DNA from: Galeopsis tetrahit
Taxonomy: Eukaryota > Streptophyta > Magnoliopsida > Lamiales > Lamiaceae
Length of the DNA: 64,000 bases
Reading direction: 5' to 3'
Assembly: GCA_963675135.1 (NCBI GenBank)
Contig: OY776122.1
Location: 21,950,881 to 22,014,880 of the forward strand
Position 1 is the first letter of the stretch, and each line of letters opens with the position of its first letter. The position numbers and the translations under genes were made by a program. The notes beneath the pieces were generated by a model. The model was given only the letters and a program-made list of their open reading frames with translations, was not told the origin of the DNA and did not search any database. Shown here in pieces: positions 30,502-41,515 of this stretch.

Positions 30502-30599
30502 CTGTGTTGTGAAATAAAAATAAAGTGATAGTTTTTATTAAAAAAAAAAAAATTTACCTTTAGTGAAACGATAAATAAAAAAAATGAACATACTTTTAT

Positions 30600-31475
30600 C
30601 AAACGGAAGGAATATCTTTTTTCAAAAAATTATAAGAGACAATTTTGAAGGTTGTTTGTAGTGATTAAAAACGACAGTTAATCCCTTATAATTTCTAGTC
30701 AATCCCTTATAATTTCTAAGAAAAGATGTAATTTTTTTAAAATAAATTTGATCAAGTTGGATGATTGTGCACTAATTTAATCTTTTTTTCTGAAAAAAAT
30801 GCAATTTTTTTTTTTTAAATAATTTGGATCAAGTTGGATAATTGTGCACTAATTATATATGTTTGTTCTTTTTTCTTAAAGAGAAGTAGGAGTAGGATAC
30901 GTGAAACCAACCAACAAAGTATATACTATATAATTTTGGTACTGGGCGGTGCATGCGCATGAGAGCACCTTTTTGCACGTATATGATATTTAATCTAATA
31001 CACTAGTATTTTATTAGTTATATGTATAAATTATGTACGTATCTCACAGAGACAGTTATGCACCTACAGTACACAAATATTGACCAAATAAGAATATAAT
31101 AATGAAAATTTTGAACAAGATATATAAAGTTACGGGATGAAGAATATGCTATAATAATATTACTTTCACACATTGCGCGGTTGGGTTCATATTTGTGGTG
31201 TAAATTTTACGATTTTTTTTGCTGTTCTGATATTCTATTTTCTTCTTATATTTATCGAATTTTCTGGTGTTTTTTGTCATTTTTTTATTTTTATTTTAAT
31301 ATATAGGTTCGAGTTTTCCATTGAAATTATATATACTCAGTTCGCAGGCGAGTTTCATTTTCATTTTCAATTTCAATTCCAAGTATTTTTTTTTTTAGTT
31401 TTTCATTGAAATTTCAATGGTGTTCGTTGCACCTCTTCCATGATGTGAGTTTTGGATTTTAAAATTGGAATAAAA
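30600..31475. other. AT-rich stretch, no gene
   Basis: Short duplications occur (AATCCCTTATAATTTCTA twice at 30681-30718; a GATCAAGTTGGATRATTGTGC word twice at about 30750 and 30826). No coding signal is seen. Confidence 0.4.
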
Positions 31476-32111
31476 GGCAAAAACTTATATGCAATATTGC
31501 ATACATGCAATATTGACTAATTAAGGTAACTTAGATTAAAATTTGTGGGTCAAAGCGGGTCAACCTTAATTAGAATATTTATTTTCACTTTAAAATATTA
31601 TTTTACTACATGATCAAAATTATGTTACTACAAGACCAAAATTTTGTCACTACAAGACCAAAAGTGTACTACTGCAAGTCCAAAAATATTTTGGACACTT
31701 ATTTTTTTTGGGCAAAATTACTAAAATAATTTTGACTTATTCGGCTACTAAATGACTAAAACAATGTTACTACAAGACCAAAATTTTATCACTACAAGGT
31801 CAAAAGTGTATTACTACATGTTCAAAAATATTCTAAAGACTTAATTTTTTGGTGAATTTGTCAGAATGTTTTGACATGTAGTATTAATTTTTTTGCCTAG
31901 TAGTGGTAATATTTTGGCCTTGTAGTAACAATATTTTGGTCATGTAGTAAACCACCTGCTTACAACCCGCGAATTTTTTGGACAATCCGATTCCAAGCTT
32001 CTAACCCGCGAATTTTTAAAAATTGACTTAATTTGACTTTTGAGCTTAGGGTTTTGACTTGCCTAATTGAGATGAAATGCATGTATGCAATATTTCACAT
32101 AAGACTAGCCC
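31476..32111. mobile_element. Small MULE-type non-autonomous element (family A, copy 2)
   Basis: The left end is GGCAAAAACTTATATGCAATA and the right end (inverse) is GGGCTAGTCTTATGTGAAATA, matching the element at 25437-26515. The 9-bp target duplicates are GGAATAAAA (31467-31475) and GAAATAAAA (32112-32120), with one mismatch. The interior has inverted TACTACAAGACCAAAA-type units. It has no transposase. Confidence 0.7.
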
Positions 32112-32604
32112 GAAATAAAATTGTTATCTTTCTATTTTTTATACTCCCTCCGTCCCATACTTGATGACCCATTTTACCATTTTGGGTGTCCCATACTTGA
32201 TGACATGTTACCTAAAATAGCAAAAACAATTTTAAACATCACTACAAGAAACAGGGGGAATAACGTTCAGAGAGACAAGAAACAGGGGGAATAGCGACGA
32301 AAATTTTGCAACAAATCTAAACTTCGTCGCTAATATTTTGCGATGAAATAGAAATTTTCGTGGCTACTTTCTTGAAATTAATTTTTGCGATGAAATTAAA
32401 ATATTTAATCGCTAAACTAGCAACAAATTATTTTATTTTGTTGTTAATAATCAGAAGAACAATTAAAATTATTTTCGTCGCTAATATTTTGCTATGAAAA
32501 AATAATTTTTTGTGGCTAATTTTGTGGATTTAATTTTGGCGACGAAATGAAAATATTTCATCGCTACATTTTGTTGTTAACAATCAAAACAACCATAAAA
32601 ATTA

Positions 32605-32890
32605 CTCCCTCCGTCCAATTTCATTATTTCCACTTTCCTTTTTTGATTGTCCAATTTTATTATGCTCATACCCTTTTTGGAAACAATACTATTCATATAC
32701 TTTATCTCCACCCTCTTACCATCACTTATTTACCCACTTTATCATTCACTTTATTCGTAAACAATCATTTATTTACAAATGGACCCCACAATACCCTATC
32801 ATACCCTCAACTTATTTATGAATAAACTAATCAATATTCATTAAAACACGTGCCCGGAGAAATGAGCATAATAAAATTGGACGGAGGGAG
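32605..32890. mobile_element. Stowaway MITE inside CACTA-1
   Basis: Ends CTCCCTCCGTCCAATTT(C) and the inverse AAATTGGACGGAGGGAG, with TA on each side (32603-32604 and 32891-32892). 286 bp. Confidence 0.85.
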
Positions 32891-33914
32891 TATATTTTAT
32901 CGCTAAAATATTAGCGACGAAATACAAATTTTTGTGGCTAATTTTGTGGATTTAATTTTTGCGACGAAATCAAAATATTTCATCGCTAAACTAGCAACAA
33001 ATTATTTTCTTTTGTTGTTAATAATTAGAACAACAATGAAAATTATATTTCGTCGCTAATATTTTGCTATGATTTTTTTTTTTTATTTTGTTGTGAATAA
33101 CCATAACTACAATGAAAATTATATTTTGTCGCTAATATTTTACGATGAAATAGAAATTTTTGTTGCTAATTTCTTGGGATTAATATCTGCGACGAAACTA
33201 AAATATTTCATGGCTACACTAACAACTAATTGTTTTATTTTGTTGTTAATAATCAGGACAACAATGAAAATTATATATAGTCGCTATTATTTTACGATGA
33301 AATAAATTTTTTATGCTAATTTCTTGAAATTAATATTTTCAACGAAATTAAAATATTTCATCGCTACAGTACTTGCAGCAAATTATTTTATTTTGTTGTT
33401 AATAATAAGAACAACAATGAAAATTATATTTCGTCACTAATATTTTACCGACAAAATTAAAATTTGCATGATTAATTTTTTGGATTTAATATTTGCGAGA
33501 AATTCAAATATTTCATCACTATATTAGCAACACAATATTTTATTGTTAATAATCAGAACAAAAAAAAAATTATATTTCGTCTTTAATATTTTAGTGATGT
33601 AATATAATTTTTCATGTTTAATTCTCATGAATTAAAAATGGTTGTCGTTTAAACATAATAAAGGAAAACGTTTGAGTACATGCATATATAGTGTGAAACA
33701 ATAGAGACGACTCAAACACTATGATGTTTGAAATAATAGGATCAATATAATTTCATTTACAATAAAAGGTAGATCATATAAAAGAAGAAAATAAATCTAG
33801 GACCATAAGCTCACATGTCGAGCCAGAGGCCGGAGTGCCATTAAAACCTTGCCTGGGAAAACCCTCCTTAGGGATAAAACCCAGGTCAAGGAAAAAGGTA
33901 CACTCCTCTAAAAA

Positions 33915-34406
33915 TCAATGTCTATAGAAAACAGTATGTAAATCATTATGCAGAAATGAGATTAAAAAGTCTGGTGGGTAGCCTCTCCAGACACAATCAA
34001 GGCCAGTCTTGGCCACAGCATCCGCCGCCTGGTTGGCCTCTCTAAAGACGAGTGAGTATCTGATGTGCATGTCCTGTGTAAGAGGGTGGATCTGGCTCCA
34101 AAGGCCTTGCAGACGCCAAGGAATAGAGGGATTGGTGCTCATAAAAGTGTCAATCGTGAGTGTCGAATCCGACTAAATCCAAAGGAAGTGCCATCCCTGA
34201 TCATATGCATACTTGATGGCTATAAGTACCGCTGCCAACTCAGCCTCAAAAGGGAGACCCCAACCCACCTTCGTAGCGACCGCAGCCACGAAAAATCCCC
34301 TGAAGGTCCTGAATACTGCCCCCGCATGCAAATTACCCGGGGAAGAAGAGGCACTACCGTCCGTGTTAACCTTGTACCAACCCGGATCAGGCGGGAACCA
34401 AATCAC
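33915..34406 (-). pseudogene. LINE-1 RNase H fragment
   Basis: Two frames share the domain. 34406-34173 has WYKVNTDGSASSSPG and GLPFEAELAAVLIAIKYA, carrying the catalytic Asp and Glu of plant LINE RNase H. 34142-33915 has the C-terminal FREANQAADAVAKTGL with the last Asp region. A stop or frameshift lies between them. Confidence 0.75.
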
Positions 34407-35185
34407 AGATGAACCTTGTCTCGTTGGCCTGTGTCTGCTCGAAATACCAAGAGCCCTAAAATCAGTAGATCCCGAACTGTGCCGTCCGAAAAACCCCTAG
34501 CTATGTTGTTGGCCTCCTTAATGCCTGAAATGATCTGAGCCATACATCTCCTAACAGAGGGCGAAACTTCATCGAATATTACCCTGTTCCGCATAGTCCA
34601 AAAGGCCCAAATAGCAGTGACGAAGCCCGCCCTCCACAACTCCAAAGACTGCGGACCCAACTGAACTCTAGTGGCCTGAAGGAAGATGTCTAGGAAGCTG
34701 ACCCCTGTGTGAATCGTGATCCCAAACATGTGAGTCAAGCTGTGTAAGATCTCGAACGTGAATGGACAATGGGCAAGCAGATGGTCTAGCGACACAGAAT
34801 TCCCGCGGCACAGCACACAAATCGACGGACCCTGAATCCCAAAAGACGAGAGCCAATCCGCCGTGGGTAGCTTGCCCCAAATTGCTCTCCAAATCGCAGT
34901 GGATCGACACATTGGCATGAAGGTGCCCCAAATCCATGATGCCCAACCAAGCCTGGGTAAGGGTGATCTGAGCAAATCATATGCCATGCTGGAGGAAAGT
35001 TCACCTGAAAGGGAGCCCTCCCAAATACGTTTGTCAGGTCCCCTAAGCACCGTGATCTGCAGGATATCCTTGACAATCTCCGTAAATCTCATGATAAAGC
35101 ACCTCGGAAAGTGCCAGCACTCATCATAGAAGATATCCCCAACCGTGGAAGTGAGGGTAGGAGCGAACCAGTCAGGCAGACCCAT
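34403..35185 (-). pseudogene. LINE-1 RT-linked zinc-finger region
   Basis: A 260-codon frame with WIWGTFMP...IWRAIWGKLPTADWL and CVLCRGNSVSLDHLLAHCPFT, matching the zinc-binding region (CX2C...HX4-5C) that follows RT in plant L1 ORF2 proteins. It ends where the RNase H frame begins, with a few bases of overlap in another phase, which indicates a frameshift. Confidence 0.8.
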
Positions 35186-35414
35186 CCTCTCAAAGATAGT
35201 ATAACCAAGCCAATTGTCGTGTCAAAAGCTGATACGGGATTCTCTACCAATCAGCCACCTCGACCCATCCCTAAGTCTTGTATCATGCAGACGAAGGCCA
35301 GGTCCAATAGAAGAGACTCTACCATAAGGTCTCAGCATGTGCTCTGAGTTAAAGTGTCTTCGATGCAAGAGCTCTGTATCTGGCGATTTGTTTTGAAGAA
35401 TATCCCAACTCAGC

Positions 35415-36217
35415 TTACAGAGCATTCGCTAGTCGTATAGAACGAACCCCAAGTCCTCCTTCCCCCAAAGGGGCACAGACTCGCTGCCAAGAAACCGAAC
35501 AAGCCCCATTCTTACGGTTCACATCCCCCTTCCAAAGGAAGTTTCTCATAGCCGACTCCACCTGTCGTAGCAAAGAACTGGGCCATTTGTAGACCATCAT
35601 CGAATGAACCAAAGAGACTGTAATGACTGAGTTAATCAGGCAACGACGGCCGGCAAGGGACAAAGTGCTACCCTTCCATCTACTAAAGTTAGCTATGACA
35701 GAATCTGCAACTGGCTGTAAATGTGCTTTCCTTGGACTACCGCGGAATATTGGAACCCCCAGGTATGTGAAAGGGAGTGAGCCCTCAGTAATGCTAGTAA
35801 TCCTGAGTGTCCTACGACGTAGCCTTCGAGGTACAGCTCTCCCAAAGAACACCCTGGACTTCGAAGGACTATAGATCTGACCCGACAGTCGCCCATACCC
35901 TTGCAAGATGGAGTGCAGGTTCCTGGCGTTAGCCTCTGTGGCCCGTAAGAATATCATGATGTCATCCGCGTAGAAGAGGTAGCGGGGGACATTACGAATG
36001 GGCTGGAGTCTGCCTCTGTCTGTCTCCCAATCGATCCATCTTCCAAGAGCCTCCTCCGCGATACAAAACAATAAAGGAGATAAAGGATCACCTTGACGAA
36101 CACCAAACAAGAAAAGTAGCCTTTCGGCTCCCCATTAACTAGAACGGAGATCCTAGCTGAATCCAGAACTCCCCTAACCATAGAAATGAAGTCTACTCTG
36201 AACCCCATCCTAGCCAA
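35415..36217 (-). pseudogene. LINE-1 reverse transcriptase fragment
   Basis: The main frame (36110-35415, 231 codons) has VRQGDPLSPLLFCIAEEALG, then the polymerase site YADD at residues 47-50 (RYLFYADDIMIF), LSGQIYSPSKSRVFFG, LPFTYLGVPIFRG and FLWKGD. A second frame (36217-36100) carries the part just upstream (VLVNGEPKGYF), so there is a frameshift near 36100. The motifs are those of plant L1 RT. The N-terminal RT blocks are missing. Confidence 0.85.
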
Positions 36218-36311
36218 AACCGCCTCAAAAAACTACCAGGAGATCGTAATTTGACATATTAAGTTTTTTGTTTGATTTATTTTGAATTTCTTGATTTCAT
36301 TATGTATTATT

Positions 36312-36317
<6 letters not shown>

Positions 36318-36345
<28 letters not shown>
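36318..36345. repeat. AT microsatellite
   Basis: A run of TA dinucleotides (about 28 bp) inside CACTA-1, next to the truncated 5' side of LINE-1. Confidence 0.85.
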
Positions 36346-36348
<3 letters not shown>

Positions 36349-36403
36349 TTAATTTCATTAATTATTTGTTGATATTCCTACTAAGCATGAGAGAAGAGTA
36401 TTA

Positions 36404-36687
36404 CTCCCTCCGTCCCACAAAGATAGCTACATTTGACTTTATACACATATTAAGAAAAATCAATAAATGTAGTCAATTTTAACTAATATGCCTATTTTAC
36501 CCTTGATATTTCATAAATTTGGTGTAAATTCCAAGACAGTTGAGTCTTAAGAGTAATTATGAGGTGAGTTTAATTAAGGGTAAAATTGACAATAAAACAT
36601 TTAATACTTAAGTAAAAGAGGAAATTGAGCTATAATTTGGGACATCCAAGAAAGGAAAACGTAGCTATCTTTGTGGGACGGAGGGGG
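36404..36687. mobile_element. Stowaway MITE inside CACTA-1
   Basis: CTCCCTCCGTCCCACAAAGA at the left and its inverse TCTTTGTGGGACGGAGGGGG at the right; TA at 36402-36403 and 36688-36689. 284 bp. Confidence 0.88.
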
Positions 36688-36860
36688 TATTTCAACTATG
36701 TATATTAAATCTAGAAAATTGGTTTAAATGTTTAATAATTCTCCAAATTTTGTGTCTTATAAATTAGTATGAATGTTTATAAAAATATTTATAAATATGA
36801 TGATGCAAATAAAGATGGACATAAAGATGTGAGGATGAAGATTGGATGTAATATTTATTA

Positions 36861-37112
36861 CTCCCTCCATCCCATTTAGATAGGCTTGTTTGACTTTTCA
36901 CAAAGATTAAGAAATTGTATTGGGAAGGTACATTAAACAAGTAGAATTTCTATTATAAACCTATTTAATGAATGTTATACTTTCTAATGTAATTAATGCA
37001 TAGGGTTATATTAGTAAATGAATTAAAAAATATTACTTTATATGGAAACAAGCCTATTTAAATGGGACATCCATAAAAGGAAAACAAGTCTATCTAATTG
37101 GGATGGAGGGAT
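36861..37112. mobile_element. Stowaway MITE inside CACTA-1, second
   Basis: CTCCCTCCATCCCATTTAGA at the left and the inverse TCTAATTGGGATGGAGGGAT at the right; TA at 36859-36860 and 37113-37114. 252 bp. Confidence 0.8.
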
Positions 37113-37855
37113 TATTTTTTTGGAATTGTTAAAGTAACATTGATTTTTTAGAATTGAAATTGTTTTAAAAATTACAATATATATATATATATATATTGTT
37201 ACAAGTTAAAAATTAATCAATTAATATATGTGAAATAAATTAATTAAATGAGTAAAATAAACTAAATTAGTAACAATTGAATACATATATAATTAATATT
37301 AAAAACTGAACCAAAGAGCTGTCTGCTCAAGTGGTGAACGCCCATCCACCCGGAATCAATTCCCACAAAGACCAAATAAATAGTCATTTAAATAAAATGG
37401 GTGGGGGGGGGGGGGGAGATGTGAGTTGGGTGTTGGTGCAAGTCGGGTCGAGTTGGGTGTTGGTGGGGTAGGGTCAGGTGCAAAAGTGGGTTTAGAGAAC
37501 GATTCGTAAATCGGATATCCATAGCCAATCATTAGCGGCAAAAATATAGGTTTCATCGCTAACATTTGCAACGAAATTAAAATATTTATCGCAAAAAAAT
37601 TAGCCACGAAGTAAGGAGCTACTATTTTAGATACGAAAAAATCTGTCGCTAATTCTAATATTTTTGTCGCTAGCGACGGATGTATAGCAACAAATTTCGC
37701 GACAAAATTATTTCATCGCTAACTCACATTAGCGACGAAAATATTAGAATTAACGACAAATTTTTTCGCGGCTAAATTGCAGTTTTCTTGTAGTGCATTC
37801 TCCTTAAAACATCACAATATTACTGCAAATGCCACTACTTTATTACACTAAAAAG

Positions 37856-37994
37856 TAACTTTATTACTATTTATTGAGTTAAAAAGTCTTTATTATCCCA
37901 CTAACTTTATTACTATTTATTAAGTTAAAAAGTCTTTACTATCCCACTAACTTTATTACTATTTATTAAGTTAAAAAGTCTTTACTATCCCACT
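37856..37994. repeat. 46-bp tandem repeat, three copies
   Basis: AACTTTATTACTATTTATT, then a RAGTTAAAAAGTC and TTTACTATCCCACT segment, is repeated three times with few changes. It lies just right of CACTA-1, in what may be the right part of the split Stowaway. Confidence 0.85.
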
Positions 37995-38012
37995 TTATCT
38001 TTTTTTTTTGAG

Positions 38013-38283
38013 AAATAAAGGTGAAGCTTAGTATAAATTCTGAGTTTAAGGGTTACTCAAACCCATTTACATTCTTGGTACACTCTCTAGACCGATCCCA
38101 TTCTATTAATCAGGAAAACACATCCAAGGGGCTATATCCCACTCGTGAAACGATGAGTCTACTACCTTATGAGCCTTTAACCATTTCCACGTGCTAAATT
38201 TTATACTTTCCAAGATCTCGTCCGGGGGCCACATTTTGTTGTTGAAAATCCCGTCATTACGAGCTTTCCAGATTTTCATTAAA
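38013..38283 (-). pseudogene. LINE ORF2 fragment (end of zinc-finger region)
   Basis: The minus strand reads IWKARNDGIFNNKMWPPDEI and then FSTWKWLKAHKVVDSSFHEW without stop. This is the conserved stretch after the RT-linked zinc finger in plant L1 elements. It is a short fragment of a different LINE from LINE-1. Confidence 0.65.
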
Positions 38284-38557
38284 AAATTTATCTTATAGAA
38301 TACTAATAAAAAATTTATTCATTAAAACTCGTGCTAAATTTGTTTGAGTCATCAATTATGGTACGAAAGGAGTAATCTGTTTGTTTAAGGAAGATTGAAA
38401 TTATTCAGCTAATTTTTACAAATTAGTTACGAAATGTTAACAGAAACATAAAGTAATAAAAATGAGAATTTATGGTATATACAGACCAACACGGTTCATT
38501 AAAATAATGCTAGTCCCTTTCAGTTAGTAAATACTAGAATTGTTGAACAAAATTATA

Positions 38558-38820
38558 CTCCATTCGATGATTATTTTCACACTTTTTCTATTGAAATGTC
38601 TCAAAATTATTTACACACTTTTAATATGGAAATACCCCATAAAATTCTCAACATCATTTTATTTTTAAAATTGTCACTCTTTTTTTACATACATTTTACT
38701 TTATACCTCATCAAATCACCTAAAATACCCCCAATTTATCTTACATCACAAATTACTTTATTCCATTTTTTAAAATATCGTGACGATCAAAGTGTGCAAA
38801 AAATAGTGGGACGGAGGGGG
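38558..38820. mobile_element. Stowaway MITE, degenerate left end
   Basis: The left end CTCCATTCGATGATTATTTT pairs imperfectly with the inverse of AAAATAGTGGGACGGAGGGGG at the right; TA at 38556-38557 and 38821-38822. 263 bp. Confidence 0.65.
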
Positions 38821-39249
38821 TAATACTCAGACTTCTACTAGCCTGTGTACTCCATTAGTTAGTGAGTTTTTATGTTATATATTTAATTGACAAATCATTT
38901 TGTGCTTTAACATATTTGAGAGGTTTATCTCATAATCACATATCAGTTGTGTTAGTCAGCAGCCAGCTGGTAGTGTCAGCTGATGATATTCATTGGTGGA
39001 GTTAGGTAAGCTAACTTAGGCCTGATCAAATGAGTTGAAGGTTTTCAGCCAGCTGAGAAAGAGATGCTTAAAGTTAGCTGAGTTGGTCGATCAGTTTTGC
39101 TCAAAAAAAGAAAAAGTTGGTCGATCAGAAGAGGTTGGATCAGTTGAGTAGATGTCTATCAGCAGGGTTAGTCTTTTGACTAAGTTGAAGATCAGAATGA
39201 CACTACAAGAAATGGGGGGAATCGCGACGAAAATTTTACGACAAATCTA

Positions 39250-40490
39250 AATTTCATCGCTAAAATCAATTTTTAGCAACGAAATATAAATTTTCGCTGC
39301 TAAATTGTTAGATTTAATATTTGCAACAAAATATATATATTTCATCGCTATATTAGCAACAAATTGTTTCATTTTGTTGTTAATAATCAAAAGAACAATG
39401 AAAATTATATTTCGTCGCTAATATTTTGCGATGAAATAGAAATTTTCGTGGCTAATTTCTTGAAATTATTTTTTACAACAAAATTTATATATTTCATCGC
39501 TATATTAGCAACAATAATTGCTTCATTTTGTTGTTAATAATCAAAAAAACTATGAAAATTATATTTCGTTGCTAATATTTTGCGATGAAATAGAAATTTT
39601 CGTGGCTAATTTTTTGAAATTAATTTTTGCAACAAAATTTATATATTTCATCGCTATATTAGCAACAAATTGCTTCATTTTGTTGTTAATAATCAAAACA
39701 AAAATGAAAATTATATTTCGTTGCTAATATTTTGCAATGAAATAGAAATTTTTGTGGCTAATTTCTTGAAATTAATTTTTGCAACAAAATTTATATATTT
39801 CATCACTTTATTAGCAACAAACTGCATCATTTTGTTGTTAATAATCAGAGCAACAATGACAATTATATTTTCTTGCTAATATTTTGCGATGAAATTGAAA
39901 ATTTTGTGGCTAATTTCTTGAAATTAATTTTTGCAACAAAGTTATATATTTCATTGCTATATTAGCAACAAATTGCTTCATTTTGTTGTTAATAATCAGA
40001 ACAACAATGAAAATTATATTTCGTCACTAATATTTTACGATGAAATAGAAATTTTTGTGGCTAATTTATTGAAATTAATTTTTGCGATGAAATTAAAATA
40101 TTTCATCGCTATACTAGCAACGTATTGCTGCATTTTGTTGTTAATAATCAGAACAACAATGAAAATTATATTTTGTCGCTAATAGTTTGCGATGAAATAT
40201 AATTTTTTGTGGCTAATTTATTGAAATTACTTTTTGCGATGAAATAAAAATATTTCATCGCTAAACTAGCAACAAATTCTTTTATTTTTTTGTTAATAAT
40301 TAGGACAACAATGAAAATAATTATATTTAGTCGCTATTATTTTGCGATGAAATATATTTTTTGTGGCTAATTTCTTGGAATTAATATTTGCAACAAAATT
40401 AAAATATTTTATCGCTACACTTTTATCAAATTATTTTATTTTGTTGTTAATAATAAGAACAACAATGATAATTATATTTCGTGGCTAATA
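39250..40490. repeat. about 152-bp tandem array in CACTA-2 left end
   Basis: Around eight copies of a unit of about 152 bp are seen, each with TTCGTYGCTAATATTTTGCGA, then GTGGCTAATTTCTTGAAATTA, CATCGCTATATTAGCAACAAA and TTTTGTTGTTAATAATCA. The short reading frames starting at 39518 and 39670 are the same peptide one unit apart, so they are not genes. Confidence 0.85.
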
Positions 40491-41354
40491 TTAAATCAAC
40501 TATGCTTATTAAATCAAGAAAATCGATTTATATAATTAAATGTTTAATAATTCTCCAAATTTTATGTCTTATAAATCAGTATGAATGTTTATAAAAATAT
40601 TTATAAATATGATGATGCAAATGAAGATGGACATAATTAAAGATGGGAGAATGAAGATTGGCTCTAATATTTATTATTTTTTTAAATTGTTAAAGTAACA
40701 TTGATTTTTACAATTGGAATTGTTTTAAAAATTACAATATATATACACATGTATATATACATATATAGTTGTTACAAGTTAAAAATTAATCAATTAATAA
40801 ATGTGAAATAAATTATTAAATGAGTAAAATTAACTAAATTAGTAACAATTGAATACATATATAATTAATATTAAAAACTGAACCAAAGAGTTGTCTGCCC
40901 GAATGGTAGGCGCCCAGCTATGGACGCCCATCCACCCGGGATCAATTCCCACTAAGACCAAATAAAATATTTATTTAAATAAAATGGGGGAGGGGGTATG
41001 TGGGTGCGGGTCGGGTTGGATTGGGTTGGGGTCGGTTGGGGCGGGGCGGGTGTGGGTTGGGTACGGGTTGGGGCGGGTCGAGGGCAGAAGTGTGTTAGAG
41101 AACAATTGAATTGGTTCGGTTGTGGTGGGTCGGGTCGGGTGTGGGTGCGGGTTGGGTTGGTCGAGTACGGAAGTGGGTTTAGAGAATGATTCGTAAATCG
41201 GATATCATAGCCAAATATATTAGCAACAAAAATTCTAATATTTTTGTCGCTAATGTGAGTTAGCGATGAAATAATTTTGTCGCGGGATTTGTTGCTATAC
41301 ACCCGTCGCTAACGTGTTTGCGACAAATGTTTGATTTTCCTCGCAAACATTTTG

Positions 41355-41515
41355 TGATGAAACTCATATTTTCGTCGCTAACATTTTGCGATGAAACTTA
41401 TATTTTCGTCGCTAATATTTTGCGATGAAACTCAAATTTTCGTCGCTAATATTTTGCGATGAAACTCAAATTTTCGTCGCTAATATTTTGCGATGAAACT
41501 CAAATTTTCATCGCA
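41355..41515. repeat. 34-bp tandem array in CACTA-2 right end
   Basis: Five near-identical copies of ATTTTCGTCGCTAATATTTT plus GCGATGAAACTCAA. The word TCGTCGCTAA...GCGATGAAA is the same core as in the left array, so it is a likely transposase-binding unit. Confidence 0.85.

Larger units (their letters stand above)
33790..36243 (-). mobile_element. L1-type LINE, 5'-truncated and degenerate (LINE-1), inside CACTA-1
   Basis: Read on the minus strand it gives the last part of a plant L1 ORF2: reverse transcriptase C-half (about 36230-35415), then a zinc-finger RVT-linked region (about 35185-34403) and an RNase H domain (about 34406-33915). Frameshifts and stops separate the parts. The 5' half (endonuclease, early RT) is missing, as is usual for aborted LINE insertions. 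The subterminal CACTA repeats stop just left of it and CACTA interior resumes right of it. I did not find a clear poly(A) tail or target duplicate. Confidence 0.85.
32240..37795. mobile_element. CACTA transposon, non-autonomous (CACTA-1)
   Basis: It begins CACTACAAGAAA and ends TTTTCTTGTAGTG, with perfect 3-bp target duplicates CAT (32237-32239 and 37796-37798). The subterminal regions are packed with TTCGTCGCTAATATTTTGCGA-like units in both orientations (about 32260-33600 and 37500-37780), the transposase-binding type of CACTA ends. The interior has no transposase; it holds a LINE 3' portion (minus strand), three Stowaway MITEs, an AT microsatellite (36318-36345) and a segment shared with CACTA-2 (36700-37380 against 40500-40980). 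It would need an autonomous partner elsewhere. Confidence 0.9.
32144..38372. mobile_element. Stowaway MITE split by a CACTA element
   Basis: The left part (32144-32239) starts CTCCCTCCGTCCCATACTTG after TA (32142-32143). The right end near 38372 has the inverse GATGACTCAAAC...CTCC pattern (GAGTCATCAATTATGGTACG...GGAG) before TA (38373-38374). The 5.6-kb CACTA lies between, and a LINE fragment (38013-38283) also interrupts the right part. The order of insertion is MITE first, then CACTA and LINE. Confidence 0.5.

Noticed and set aside
39518..40182. Three similar short plus-strand frames in CACTA-2
   Set aside because: They repeat every 152 bp, as expected from a tandem array, so they are not a gene family.
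41365..41510. Regular short direct repeats that might look like a CRISPR array
   Set aside because: There are no unique spacers; the units are head-to-tail and lie in a CACTA end of a eukaryotic genome.
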